From assembly GCA_050084515.1 (NCBI GenBank), contig CM114272.1:2418001-2482000 (forward strand): a stretch of DNA of 64,000 nt, written 5' to 3'. Under the pieces are notes generated by a model. That model saw only the letters and a list, made by a program, of their open reading frames with translations, ran no database searches and was not told where the DNA came from. Shown in pieces: positions 47,023 through 57,747 of this stretch. The position numbers and the translations under genes are program-made. Every line of letters begins with the position of its first letter. The stretch's first letter is position 1. The DNA is from Blasia pusilla (lineage: Eukaryota > Marchantiophyta > Marchantiopsida > Blasiales).

Positions 47023-48574
47023 CTATGGTGCAACCCTGTCTCGAACAACAACACTCGGCCGCTCTCCTACAGCCAACTTCAAACTCTGATCTCCTCCACG
47101 TGTAGTGCCCAAAACCACGCTCGATGTTGTGGCTATCATCTCCTTGCGTACCTGCAAAACATCCCAAGAAGTCCAAGGATATCTCTCTCGATCTCCTCGG
47201 GTCTCGCCCCCAGCCACTGCCTCCACCGTCTCGGTAGGCATGGGGCTCACGAACGCAACCGCTGTGATCTGTCGCGATCTCATACGACGCTCCTCAGCCA
47301 CTCCCAAGCTGATCCATGTCAAGCAGTTCAGGTCCATCGCCTGACCCAATACATGGCGTCGTGATGCCTCTGACACTAACGGTACTACCGTCTCTCCTGT
47401 GGGAAATCCCATCGCTCACTCTCTCTCGTCGGCGTTGGACTCCACTAATCGCTGAACCTGGTCATCCCAAACCGGCCTCCTTATATGCATAGGAAGCGAG
47501 AAAACTCACAAACGTGGGCAAGGCTTCCCGCGACCTGCCTACCTTGTTGACCACAGTCAACGGTGGTCGATCATTGTGCCTCAGTGCCTGTGATCGACGA
47601 CCTGGATCCAGAATGGAATCCACTAACAAATGGGAGGGGCGCTCCACTCTCGCATACGCCCTCCATAACACCGCATGGGGCACCAAGTTGGTCCACCATA
47701 GACGCGGGCGATGGGCTCTAGAACCTACACTCGCCGCATCCAAGAACATTGCTTGGCCGATCTAGGCACGCACCTGATGAGCACTCGTCACCACCCATGA
47801 CCGGGAGTCTCCTAAGATCGGCACATTCTCCAGAATTCAGGCTGGAGAGTTAGACTGGTGCTCGTAAGACCCTCAACATCTCCCAAAATAACCTGGACCG
47901 AGTGTCAGCTAACCCGCTGCCTCGTCCAGCACTCGATTGGCCCTGACATGGCCAACCGGCAATGACCAAATCAATGGTCCCTACCCGCTCTAAGTCCTGC
48001 GGCCCCAATAACGAAATATCCCTCGGTAGGGAACTCTGATACCCTATACTGCGGACGCAGACAAGAAGTCGGGAAAATGTAGGCATAACTGCGCCACATG
48101 TCGTAGTGAGACGCGCCTCGCAACATCATCACGCTCCGCATACAAGTACTGCTGTACTCGCACTCTTGCCTGCAAAAGAGCAGCTAACCCGGTGCTAATC
48201 CCTCCAAAGAGATCTAACACTCGAATACCCTCCTCCGGGGTACACCCCACAATGGGTGTGGTATCCAAGAGTATCATCGTAGCACTCCATGCTACCTCGG
48301 GTTCCTCAGACCCGTCACGCTCCGGTGCAAACGCCTCGCTCCACGCGATCTGCACGTGCTCATCTGCCAATCGTTGAAGCTCCTCAGTCGAGCCCCACTT
48401 TGGCACCTCTCCTCCACGGAATGATGCACCTACCATAACACTCCTCTCCATAGAAATGTAAGGAACGGGAGTATCCTCTGCATGGACATGTCCCTCAATC
48501 AAATCACTAGGCCAAGTGATGGCACTGCTAAATGCTGCTAAGGTCGCCATCTCTCCTGGCCGTTGCTCGATCAC
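47023..48574 (-). pseudogene. retrotransposon-borne C5-cytosine DNA methyltransferase (copy 3)
   Basis: The domain spans about 47311-48230. Motif I VLDLFGGISTGLAALL is at 48220 in the frame 48044-48574. Motif IV IDLVIAGWPCQGQSSAG is in the frame 47850-48086. Motif VI ILENV is near 47830, in a short gap frame. Motif VIII RAHRPRLWWTNLV and a conserved linker lie in the frame 47462-47749. Motif IX DEREWAMGFP and the motif X region VLGQAMDLNCLTWI span about 47310-47440. All motifs have plausible catalytic residues; two frameshifts and several stops separate them. Motif order is I to X and the target-recognition stretch is short, closest to DNMT3-type enzymes by eye. Upstream codons (48231-48574) are the linker shared with copies 1 and 2. 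Confidence 0.88.
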
Positions 48575-48655
48575 TGCACCTGTGAATCAAACGGGTAAAG
48601 AGCTAAGGCGCCCATCACCTGACTGCCATCCTGGTCTGTAGGATGCTGACTCCTC

Positions 48656-49497
48656 CTAGTAATCCAGGGAACTTCCCATCGGGTATAACACTGCTCCACC
48701 AACCAAGACGTCGTAGGACTCTGCATCAGTCACTATTGCCTTGGCATGCACCACAGACTCATCAGTAGGATGTCCCGGGAGAATCCTCACCACGACCTCT
48801 TGTCGGGTGATATACTGTGTGGTACTTGATCCACCCAAGGATGTCTGTATCCGGAATGGACAACGCTCCACATCGGCTCTCGTAAAGCCCAATCCTCTGA
48901 TTGACACTTTCCCCAACATCAGGGATTGCGCTCCTGAATCCAACAAGACGCGCTATGGACTAAAAGCTCTACCTCGAGGACTCACCAACTGGAAGACCTC
49001 TCCTTGGTTATCCAGCAACACAACACCAGGAGAAGCCATGGCATGCTCTATCGCGGGTCTAGCGGGCATCTCCGCCATTCTAGCAGCCGTGAATCTGACG
49101 TTGACGGTCCGAGCATCCACTCCAAGGGCAGGTCCATCACCTCCTATACAATCACCTCTGAACGTGATGCAGGAACTCCAACTCCGCGCTCACATAGCGA
49201 CGCAGCCAGCCGAAAAGCCTCAGCGGGCGTACCCCCCAATGTCATAACATCGGAAGCAGAAAATAAAGGAGTGCGGTACACAACGGTGGCCGCCCCCAAC
49301 AATGTGCTCAACACATGCCCCTCCTGAGCATCAATAAGAGGAGTCGTCGCACTCGCTTCTCTCATCACCCTCCGTGCCTGCACACCAACATCACCAACTC
49401 TCAAGGAGAGAGAGCTTGAGAGCTCATTCTCTCTTTGTAAAGTAAGATCCAATCTCTCTCTACACAATCTCACACCATAACTGTCAAAGGTGTGCAC
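48656..49497 (-). pseudogene. gypsy copy 3 aspartic protease and upstream linker
   Basis: The frame at 48656-48946 has the retropepsin active site LDSGAQSLMLG intact and the later YDVLVGGAVLYPMG. The linker at 49144-49497 (GHVLSTLLGAATVVYRTPLF) is conserved in copies 1 and 2; its first codons run into the LTR because gag is deleted. Confidence 0.8.
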
Positions 49498-49945
49498 TCT
49501 CTCTCATGTCAAACCAAACCCACTCTCCTAATGAGAGGCTTGGATTACACTCACAAGGCAAGGGACCATAGCTCCGCCGCCTCATGCCAAGAGGTTCAAC
49601 AAAAAGAGAATGAGCTCTCAAGCTCTCTTTCCTTGGGATATATACCCCTCCCTTCTCCCAAGCTCTCTCCATGGTAACCTATTCTCCCAAGTCACCTCTT
49701 TGGCTCTTGACCTGATGTAGGAGGTCAAGGGCCACTTACCAAAAATAGAAAGTCGATCATATACTCAAAATGGTACTTACCTAAAATAGTAAGTTTCTCA
49801 ATATGGCTCAAAATGAGCCAAAACGAAGGGGAAACCTGCTCAACTGGGGGCCTCAACAGGTGATCCTCGACCTCATAGGCCTGTCCTCCACTACTCTTGA
49901 AGACGCTCTACTAGATCTCACCGATCTATCCTAAAGGACGTGACA
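49436..49945 (-). repeat. LTR block of gypsy copy 3 (5' LTR)
   Basis: 510 bp, TGTAAAGTAAGATCC...GGACGTGACA on the plus strand, with TG...CA ends, matching 43079-43586 and 10988-11501. A TATA-like GGGATATATACCC is at about 49635-49647. It borders non-element DNA at 49946. Unlike the related LTRs at 61495 and 63071 it lacks the TGTCGTGCG-end block. Confidence 0.83.
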
Positions 49946-51446
49946 TATGGAAGGACTTGTCCGTATGGGGCCCATCTTTCCCTTCTTTCTCATTCCCCTT
50001 ACTTGCCTTCCTGTTCCATACTCCCCCATCTCTTCACCCCTCCACCTCCATTCCCTCCTCACTCATTACTCATCTCATTCTTGCGTTGCCTTCCATCATG
50101 GACTAAAAGTGTGGGTTCCACCTCTTCGAACCTATGTCTGTGGACATGTCTAAATTTATCTGTCCTAAGGAAGAACTTGTCCATTTTTTTGCAACCATGA
50201 GCATGGCTTAAAACATGACCACTTGTATTGCACACTGTAGATCAAGTTTTGCATTATAGGAGCTCTACCTTCCGTAGTGAGTTTCAGGTGCTTTACGGAC
50301 GATTGTAAGGCATACTAGAAATAAGATCTATCTTTCAGGAATGGTGCTTCCTACTCTGTTTTCACTATTCACATTGTGCCTTGCACTATAGGAACTCTAC
50401 CTTCGACTGGGTACGCAATTCTGCCTATCAAGGCCTCCCTCACGGGAGATTTTTTCCTGTTCTAAACGTCAAGTCCTACTGTATGGGAACTTTGCGTCCA
50501 TAAGCCCTACGTTACATGAACTTTAGCGCACTCTATGAGATCTGGTAGGTTAGCAACACCAATAGTAATATATAAGACTTACATAGGACGATGACTTGTC
50601 ATGGGTGACTCTGCTTCTTACCTCTTATTACAAAGTCTATGCACTATATTGCCCATTCAGCACCTTTACGCCCTCCGTCTTTGGGTCGCCAACCCACTCG
50701 GATTTAAAAGAGTTTTCTAATCGACGAAGGATTTTCCGTATCCCAATGTGCAAGACCGTGCAGATGTATTGTCATACCGAAGGTCCCCCTTCCAATAACG
50801 TGGTCCCCGTCCATCCGTGTCAATGAGAATGGGATGTAGTCCGAGTTCAGTGCATGTCCAATTGAGGAGCATCCATCTTTGGACTTCGTTAACCGCCTTG
50901 TCCAGCGGACCGCACAACACATCGGTGCGATTGGTGATATCTTACAAGACGACGGGCACACATTCGCGATGGTGGGACCAATTGCTCTTTATTATATGTT
51001 ATTCCTTCGCGTCACTTAGGCTTCACCTTCTGCAATTTGCAGGTGGGAAACCCACGTGTGGAATGTCGATGTGGCACCTGTTTCGTTCTATGGGGGAAAA
51101 AGAAATATTCTAAACATCACCCTCTCGCCATATTTACGCGTTGTTTTAGCTCACACTCAGAGAAGAATCCAATGCTTCATGAGCATTAAACCGGTACGCA
51201 GAGTACAAATGGGGATGGCCTACAACCCATAAATAACCCTTACATAAGTCCCTACAATCGAGTCAATGCCATGCAAAAAGCTTTGGAGACACTAGTCTTA
51301 GAGTACTATGAAGAAAGAGTAAATATAAACTTTAATAGAAACCTTCGACGGAAAATCCATCAGGATACAAAGGAGGGGGGGGCATAGAGAGCCAAAAACC
51401 TGTGGGCCAAAACCGGCCCTGAAGAGACAGAAGTGGCCTTCCCCCT
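49946..51446. other. Spacer without recognisable gene
   Basis: Short frames only on both strands and no protein domain recognised. Several frames near 50600-51100 overlap on opposite strands and look like chance. Confidence 0.5.
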
Positions 51447-51908
51447 CTAACAACAAAACTCACCAACAGTAGAGACAATATCAAAAACACCTAGAGAACT
51501 ATGGCTACTACTAAGTGGGCCTCTAGCATTGGCGACTCCAACCGCAAAAGCCCACCGCAAAAGCCCATTTGTGTGGGCACGCTGCAAAGCTCTGGAGACC
51601 CGTTGGCTACAATTAAGAATCATAGTGGCTAAAGATAACCCATTTCTTGACTGGAGATTATGGGCGCAATCCGTAAGGAATGAGTCAAACCTCTCCCCCA
51701 TAGCCTCGTACATCTCAATGGAAAGGGGGATAAATCGATGTCCATCATGAAGTCGACTATAAAGGTGGGTATTCTTTACCATCGCCACCGCTTCTTGTAG
51801 CAATCTCCCTTGTGCCATCACTTGGGCTCGCATCGCCTCCCACATAGGATCCATCTCTACAACATCCGCTACCACCACCTCAAACTCCCGCGTTATGTAC
51901 ATGAACAA
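51447..51908 (-). pseudogene. Reverse-transcriptase-like C-terminal fragment (tentative)
   Basis: 153 codons. The stretch HRFIPLSIEMYEAMGERFDS, then FLTDCAH and SRALQRAHTNGLLRWA, resembles from mem­ory the tail of reverse-transcriptase-derived proteins in which a conserved ALETYG-like motif is followed by LQRA. No RT catalytic box lies nearby, so this would be a detached tail. It could instead be an unknown short gene. Confidence 0.4.
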
Positions 51909-53097
51909 AGATCATAAAACGATGAATGGTAGTCTCATAATGGGATACACTACATAGGGAGGAGCATAGAGGAGGGGTAGAACATGGGAAGGGGAGGAAA
52001 AGTTGCATAAGAAATGGGTTGAGAAAATACATAAAAAGAAGTGATCTTGGAGCCATTTTATACCTTCAAAAGCTTGTTATATTCTCTTTCCATCTTAAAC
52101 ATCAACTTCGATATTTTTCTTGCTTAAGAAAATCAGGTTTAGGGTCCATCTCCATACATAAACATTTTCAGTTACTAGAGCCTATAGAGAGAAGCGAAAA
52201 ATATTGGCCCCTAAAGAAGTTCTCAATTGTCTCCGAATATTTTATATGCTTTAACCTTTGACAAACTTGATAGCATTAAAAATCACTTGCCCTTCTAGAT
52301 TTAATAATAGATCATGTAACATTAGAGTGATTTTAAGTTCCATCGTGTTTCTAAATTATATGAAGTCACAAATCTTTTTAAAGAAGATACACTATATCAT
52401 TCATATTTAAAAGTGAATATGATATTGTACATGTTAGACCTTAAGTTATTAGATCACCACAAAAATTTACAAATGGACCCATGTAGAAGACTTAGAGTAA
52501 AACAACATTGCCATAAAGTATACATATTTGATATAATTCTAATTTAGAATTCAATTTATACATCACAATACTGTACTCCATTGAAGCTGTTCCAATAAAA
52601 AATAAAGAGGCTTATTTAATAAAAACCTGATAGTTTCATATCAAAATGACATCATGAGATCAAGTGCTCAAAGTAATATAGTCATTCACGATGGGAAATT
52701 AATTCTAGATTTAAATCTACATATACGTCTTCTTTGTTTTATTTCCATCCAAAAGTTTTTGGATATCTCAAAATTTAGGTGTAATTTTTCTTTTGTGGGC
52801 TATCAAATGTATACTTGCTTCATGGATTGATAATCAATCGTTGTTTGATTATCAATCCATTGAGAACTGGATTTCCTTGTTAAATTTAGATGGTTGGATA
52901 TTTTTGTCCAAAACATCATCTTGTGTATGTATTATTTTACTTCTTTCTTGTTTTTTCAAATATTTCACTTTCTTTCATATTTTTATGAGGAGATAAGTGA
53001 TAAAATTCCTCCATAATATTCCTCCACTGACATGCTTGTTGTTGGAACTCCACTTTGGTTACCATTTTCTTGTTGGTTAAATGCACTATAAGTCATA
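51909..53097. other. AT-rich spacer without recognisable gene
   Basis: Low-complexity AT-rich DNA with no convincing frame. It contains the hairpin at 52822-52860 and ends at the Helitron 3' terminus. Confidence 0.55.
52822..52860. repeat. Perfect hairpin, 16-bp arms, 7-nt loop
   Basis: Arms 52822-52837 and 52845-52860 are exact reverse complements around TCGTTGT. It lies in AT-rich spacer about 240 bp from the Helitron terminus. Confidence 0.95.
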
Positions 53098-53125
53098 CTA
53101 GTAAGATGCCTGTGCGATGCACGGG
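53098..53125 (-). terminator. Helitron 3' terminus and hairpin
   Basis: On the minus strand CCCGTGC-ATC-GCACAGG forms the short stem (one wobble position), then CATCTTACTAG ends the element, with T next in the host. In Helitrons this hairpin is the termination signal for rolling-circle transfer. Confidence 0.85.
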
Positions 53126-53219
53126 AAAGGCGAAGGGTTTTTTTTTGGTGAGTTGTTAACAATTAAGGATACACAAATCGTGCTCAAGTGAGATCTTTGC
53201 CCTTTGAAGAATTTTATTT

Positions 53220-54696
53220 CGTCCAAGTATTTCGTTATACACTACATTTCGTGTATAATCATCTTTTACATTTGAATGTTCGTCACTTCCAATGGTGATG
53301 TGCATGGAACTTTTCTTCCCTACCCTAGATTATGCTATATACAATTGACCATGGAAAAATACGGGAGTAGGTAAGTAAATTCCAACCTTTGGCAAAGTTT
53401 GATCTTGAGACTTAATAATATTAAGTCATAGCATAACCCAGGCGAATAGGGACTTGATACCTACGTAAATCAAAGGGCAAACCGGAGTTAGATGCAATCA
53501 ATGGGATACGTGGAATGAAAACTCGATCTCTAATATTCTTCCCTGTAATGATTTCAGCATCTATCCAATGTTGCATAAATCCACAAATCACCAATCTAGT
53601 CCCATTTGCTTGTCCATGTGACCCATTTGTAAGAGCATGATTGGTTCACCAATCTTCAAACACAGACGATGCGGAGGGAGTCCAGAAGGCAAGCATGTGT
53701 TCAAATATTTTGTTGGATAGACATGACTCATTCCCTCATTCCCTCATTTGGGATCAACACTCATGTTGGACTTGTAAGGAGAATATATCCAAATATTTCT
53801 TTCCCTTTCCATCTAGACCATCGATGAAAAAAACTTTTGAAGATGGTGAAGCTTCACGCATATTTTATCAAGCTCATCATGTATAGCATCCCTAACAACA
53901 CATTTTCCTTAAATTAGACACGATTCTCCAAATTGTATATGCTCAAATAATTTCTCAATATCATATAATAACTCTTGTTCCTCCAACTATGAATTCAAAC
54001 AAAGGCTTTGGAAATTAGTTTGAGGCATGTCAAGAAAGTCGGACAATCTCTTTCCTTGATCTTGTAAGTAATAGTGGACTTCCAACAATGCAGTATTAAT
54101 TATAGCATCATCAACATGAAGATTAGGAATTCATGTGTTCTACAATGGCAAAGTTTTTAAAATGTCCAAATCATGGTTAGTTTCTTCATTAAAAACTAGG
54201 TTACTATGAGGAAGAAAACGAATGATGTAATGAGTGATAGTGATGATTTTTTACCTTACGTCGTTCATATAAGAGATCCTCTACCAAGGGACCCAAGAAT
54301 TCGCTCCAAAATGTAACATGTTGAATCAGTGTGTTGTAAGCTAGAATAATTGCAAACAGACGACGAAGTATAGAACCCATACGGATCATAGAAGCTTCTT
54401 CAAAGCAGGAGAACACTTCTCTATCATCCTCAAGGAGTCCCTATTGGATTGCGGCCTCCTTGAATGTTGGACACAATACTCCATCAACATTTCTCAAACA
54501 TTTGTATGTAATCTAATAGTTGCTCCTCTAATATTATGGAAGAGTAATCTCAACCAATGACGTTCTCCTTCAGCTATACATGTGTGAAATAAACTAGCTC
54601 ATCCCTTTCCACAATCATTCATTCACTTTAGAATGAATGAATATAAGAGGAAAATCCAATGTACAGAAAAAAACATAGGATAAACTTTAGGGTATT
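53220..54696 (-). pseudogene. Helitron helicase domain, C-terminal part
   Basis: 54204-54416 reads EASMIRMGSILRRLFAIILA, preceded by TFKEAAI and, near 54560, GERHWLRLLFHNIRGAT. The stretch 53250-53640 reads RDRVFIPRIPLIASNSGLPF, RRYQVPIRLGYAMT and finally NVVYNEIL, the closing motifs of the Helitron PIF1-like helicase. Much of the helicase core between these parts is lost, and stops are frequent. Confidence 0.8.
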
Positions 54697-55127
54697 TGTG
54701 AGAAAACAGAAAGTGACGAAATCACTGAAATCTTTACAAAATTTAGAGATACAAAGTGGCGTAGTCCGTCCGTGCGCTCACAGAAGAGCTTCGATGGAAT
54801 CTGAACATGGAGATAACTCGACATACAAGAATGCGCTACCGCTGCAGCTCCCGACTATATGACTACTCGAGAAAACTAGGGTTTTTACCTATTTTTCTTT
54901 GTTTCTATTAATAGAAATTTTTTTCCCTATATTGCATCAGGGTGCCCCGCACCCTGATGCAATATAGGGTTAGATAAACCTAGTAATGTTGCTCCTAAAA
55001 CCACCTACGTCATATTATTATGACTCCTTCGACGTCTAAGTTGGAACCATCAATCTAGGTTTCTCCCCATACAAGGGGGCCGATCAGATTAATGGTGCTT
55101 AGAGAAGTGGATGTTGAGAATCCAACA
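54697..55127 (-). repeat. copia 3' LTR
   Basis: 431 bp, TGTGAG...AATCCAACA on the plus strand. In element sense it is preceded by the purine tract GGGTGGGGG (next to 55127). It contains the 21-bp hairpin at 54925-54969. Confidence 0.92.
54925..54969. repeat. Hairpin in copia 3' LTR, 21-bp arms, 3-nt loop
   Basis: Arms 54925-54945 and 54949-54969 are exact reverse complements around CCC. The 5' LTR has the same hairpin with longer arms. Confidence 0.95.
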
Positions 55128-55349
55128 CCCCCACCCAATATCCACTCTCATGTGGACTACTGTCTTGGACCTATGCCAAGACCCTTCAGATGTCGGTGAA
55201 GCTGATCTCGGCTCAAAGCTTTCGTGAAGATGTCTGCATGGTTATCCTCTGTTGGACAATCGACTAACTTCTAAACCTCTCTCTCGATCAATTCACGAAC
55301 AAAGTGATATTGGATCTCTATATGCTTCGTACGAGCATGAAACACAAGA

Positions 55350-55817
55350 TTATGTGCTATGGCAATGCAACATCTGATTGTCACACCACATTACAGTAGC
55401 ATTTTCTGGTGCTTCTCCTATGCCCTCCAATATCCATCTCAACCATACTCCTTCACAAGAAGGATAACAAGCCGCCTTGTACTCTGCCTCGGTAGAAGAA
55501 AGAGCCACTGTAGGTTGCTTCTTGCTTACCCATGACACCACACCTGATCCTACCAAGAAGCAATAACCCGAAACTGATCTTTGAGAATCTGAATCTCCTG
55601 CCCAATCCGAGTCACAAAAACCTGTTATTTCCGTCCCTGCTCCATAGGTGATGCCGTACTCGATAGTGCCTTTGATGTACTTCAACACACACATCCATGC
55701 CTTCCAATGGTTCTCACGAGGCTTAGTTGAGAACCTACTCAACACTCCCATAACGAAGCTATTGTCTAGTCTAGTGTTACACAAAAATATCAAACTGCCT
55801 ACAAGCTTTCTATACAA
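55350..55817 (-). pseudogene. copia RNase H domain
   Basis: 155 codons with YRKLVGSLIFL (end of RT), ITGFCDSDWAGD, SKKQPTVALSSTEAEYKA and MWCDNQ, the D, E and D catalytic sites of copia RNase H. It is separated from the RT frame by a single stop at about 55827-55829. Confidence 0.92.
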
Positions 55818-55829
55818 CTTTTCATCTAC

Positions 55830-57032
55830 CTATGGTGAAACATCCTCCATCGAGAGTTTCAACTCTACCTCCATTGGCGAGATCACTGCCTTATACTCAG
55901 TCATCCCAAATGCCTTCAAGATTTCTCTAGCATACTTTTGCTGAGAGAGAAAAATAGAATCTGACTGTTGCCAAATTTCCAGCCCTATAAAGTAGTGCAG
56001 AAGACCTAAATCTGACATTTCAAACTTAGATTTCAACACTCCCTTCATTTCCTCTATTTTCTTACTATGGTCTCCTGTGATGATAAGATCATCCACATAT
56101 AGGACTATCAACATATACATCCCATCTTCGCAAAACACATACAAATTTTCTTCTGACGGACTCTTGATGAGACCTTTCTCTCGAAAGAATGTATTTATTT
56201 GTTGATACCATACCCTTGGGGCTTGCTTCAACCCATACAATGCTCGATGAAGTAAACAAACTCTCTCTTCTAATCTGGGTGTCTCAAAACCTGGTGGTTG
56301 AGAAACATATACCTCCTCCTTGAGACTCCCGTTCAGATAGGCAAACTTCACATCGTATTGGTATAGAGGCCAACGTCTTGTTCCTGCAACCGCTAGAACA
56401 ATTCGAATGGTTGTCATGCTTGCAATGGGAGCAAAAGTCTCATAGTAGTCAAAACCTTCGATTTGTGAGCATCCTTGTGCAACCAACCTCGCTTTGAATT
56501 TATCCAATGTACCGTCCGACTTGTACTTGGTCTTGTACACCCACTTGGTGCGTATTATCTTCCTATCCTTTGGCTTTTCAACCAAGGTCCAAGTTTCATT
56601 TCTTTGAATAGCGTCCATCTCCATCTGTATGGCCTCTCTCCATTGAGGATGAGCAAAGGCCTCATCCAAGCATGATGGCTCTTCCACCTTCAAGACCTCT
56701 GTCATCAAGGCCATGTTGACGAGATGTGCGGAAGCTCTATTATGCTCCTCTAGTCTCTTGGATCTCCTTGGATGTGTAACAACTTCATCAGTTGCTGGTG
56801 GATCCTTACCATCCAAGAGCTGCTTTATCCACTTAGGGTATGACGACCGTAGTGGAACAGCAAGTTGCTCTTTGTAATCATCACCAAATTCTTCTTCTTG
56901 ATGATCTGGTATAAACATTGGTGGTGTGCTCTGGTGGGTTATCTCTTCGTTTGATGATAATGTGGACGGACCACTGATATCCGCCACTTGACGAGTTTGT
57001 TCCTCGAACACCACATCACGACTTGCAAGCAT
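55830..57032 (-). pseudogene. copia reverse transcriptase
   Basis: 400 open codons. RTKWVYKTKYKSDG and KARLVAQGCSQIEGFDYYET start the domain; QYDVKFAYLNGSLKEEVYV, LHRALYGLKQAPRVWY and LIVLYVDDLIITG follow, so the YVDD active site is intact. DVVFEEQ upstream is the usual link from integrase. The conserved Asp of DVKxAFLNG-type motif is kept. It is cut from integrase by an inverted LTR. Confidence 0.95.
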
Positions 57033-57051
57033 CTTCTTTTCCTCAAGAAAT

Positions 57052-57467
57052 TGTTCGAATTCTCAACATCCACTCCTCTGAGCACCATTAATCTGATCGG
57101 CCCCCTTGTATGAGGAGAAGCCTAGATTGATGGTTCCGACTTAGACGTCGAAGGAGTTATAGTAATATGACCTATGTGGTTTTAGGAGTAGCATTTCTAG
57201 GTTTAGGGTTAGCAATATAGGGTTTAGGATTTAGGTTAGCAAAATTTTTCTATGAATAGAAACAAAGTAAAATAGGTAAAAACCCTAGTTTTCCCAAGTA
57301 GTCAAATAGTCGGGAGCCGCAACGATAGCGCATTCTCATATGTCGAGTTATCTCCATGTTCAGGTTCCATCAAAGCTCTTCTGTGAGCGCACGGATGGAC
57401 TAAGCCACTTTGTATCTCTAAGTTTTGTAAAGATTTCAGTGATTTCGTCACTTTCTGTTTTCTCACA
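57052..57467 (+). repeat. Third copia LTR, inverted, inside pol
   Basis: 416 bp, TGTTCGAATTCTCAACATCC...TCTCACA, the reverse orientation of the two flanking LTRs. It sits between integrase (KAYRLW) and the codons before DVVFEEQ. No matching target duplication is seen (GAAAT and AACAC). It lacks the long hairpin present in the other two LTRs. Confidence 0.88.
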
Positions 57468-57747
57468 AACACCAAAGGCGATAAGCTTTAGACTCATCAC
57501 TGTATCCCATAAAGATGCACTTCCTGCTCTTGGACTCCAGCTTGGTCCTGGATGCTTCAGGAATATGTACAAAACACTCACTACCAAAAGTCCTGAAATG
57601 TTGGACTGATGGTACCTTACTTGAGTATGATTGATGAGGAGTCATGCCTTGCACTGACTTGGTAGCACTTCTATTTAGAATGTATACTGGCAAGATAATG
57701 ACTTCACCCAAAATCCTTGTGTCAAACCTTTTGCTTTCATCATACAT
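57463..57747 (-). pseudogene. copia integrase C-terminal part
   Basis: 94 codons with VYILNRSATKSVQGMTPHQS, FRTFGSECFVHIP and SRKCIFMGYSDESKAYRLW, the standard copia segment after the catalytic core. It is in a different frame from the core at 57675-59066, so one frameshift lies near 57740. Confidence 0.9.

Larger units (their letters stand above)
43589..49435 (-). mobile_element. Ty3/gypsy retrotransposon copy 3 internal region (gag deleted)
   Basis: Minus strand; the best-preserved pol of the family. Right to left: residual leader of about 35 bp, protease linker, protease, methyltransferase, RT, RNase H, integrase, PHD, then a 128-bp block identical to an LTR end (43589-43716). Gag and zinc knuckles are missing because the leader is joined directly to the protease linker near 49402. 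LTR blocks flank it at 43079-43586 and 49436-49945. Confidence 0.88.
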
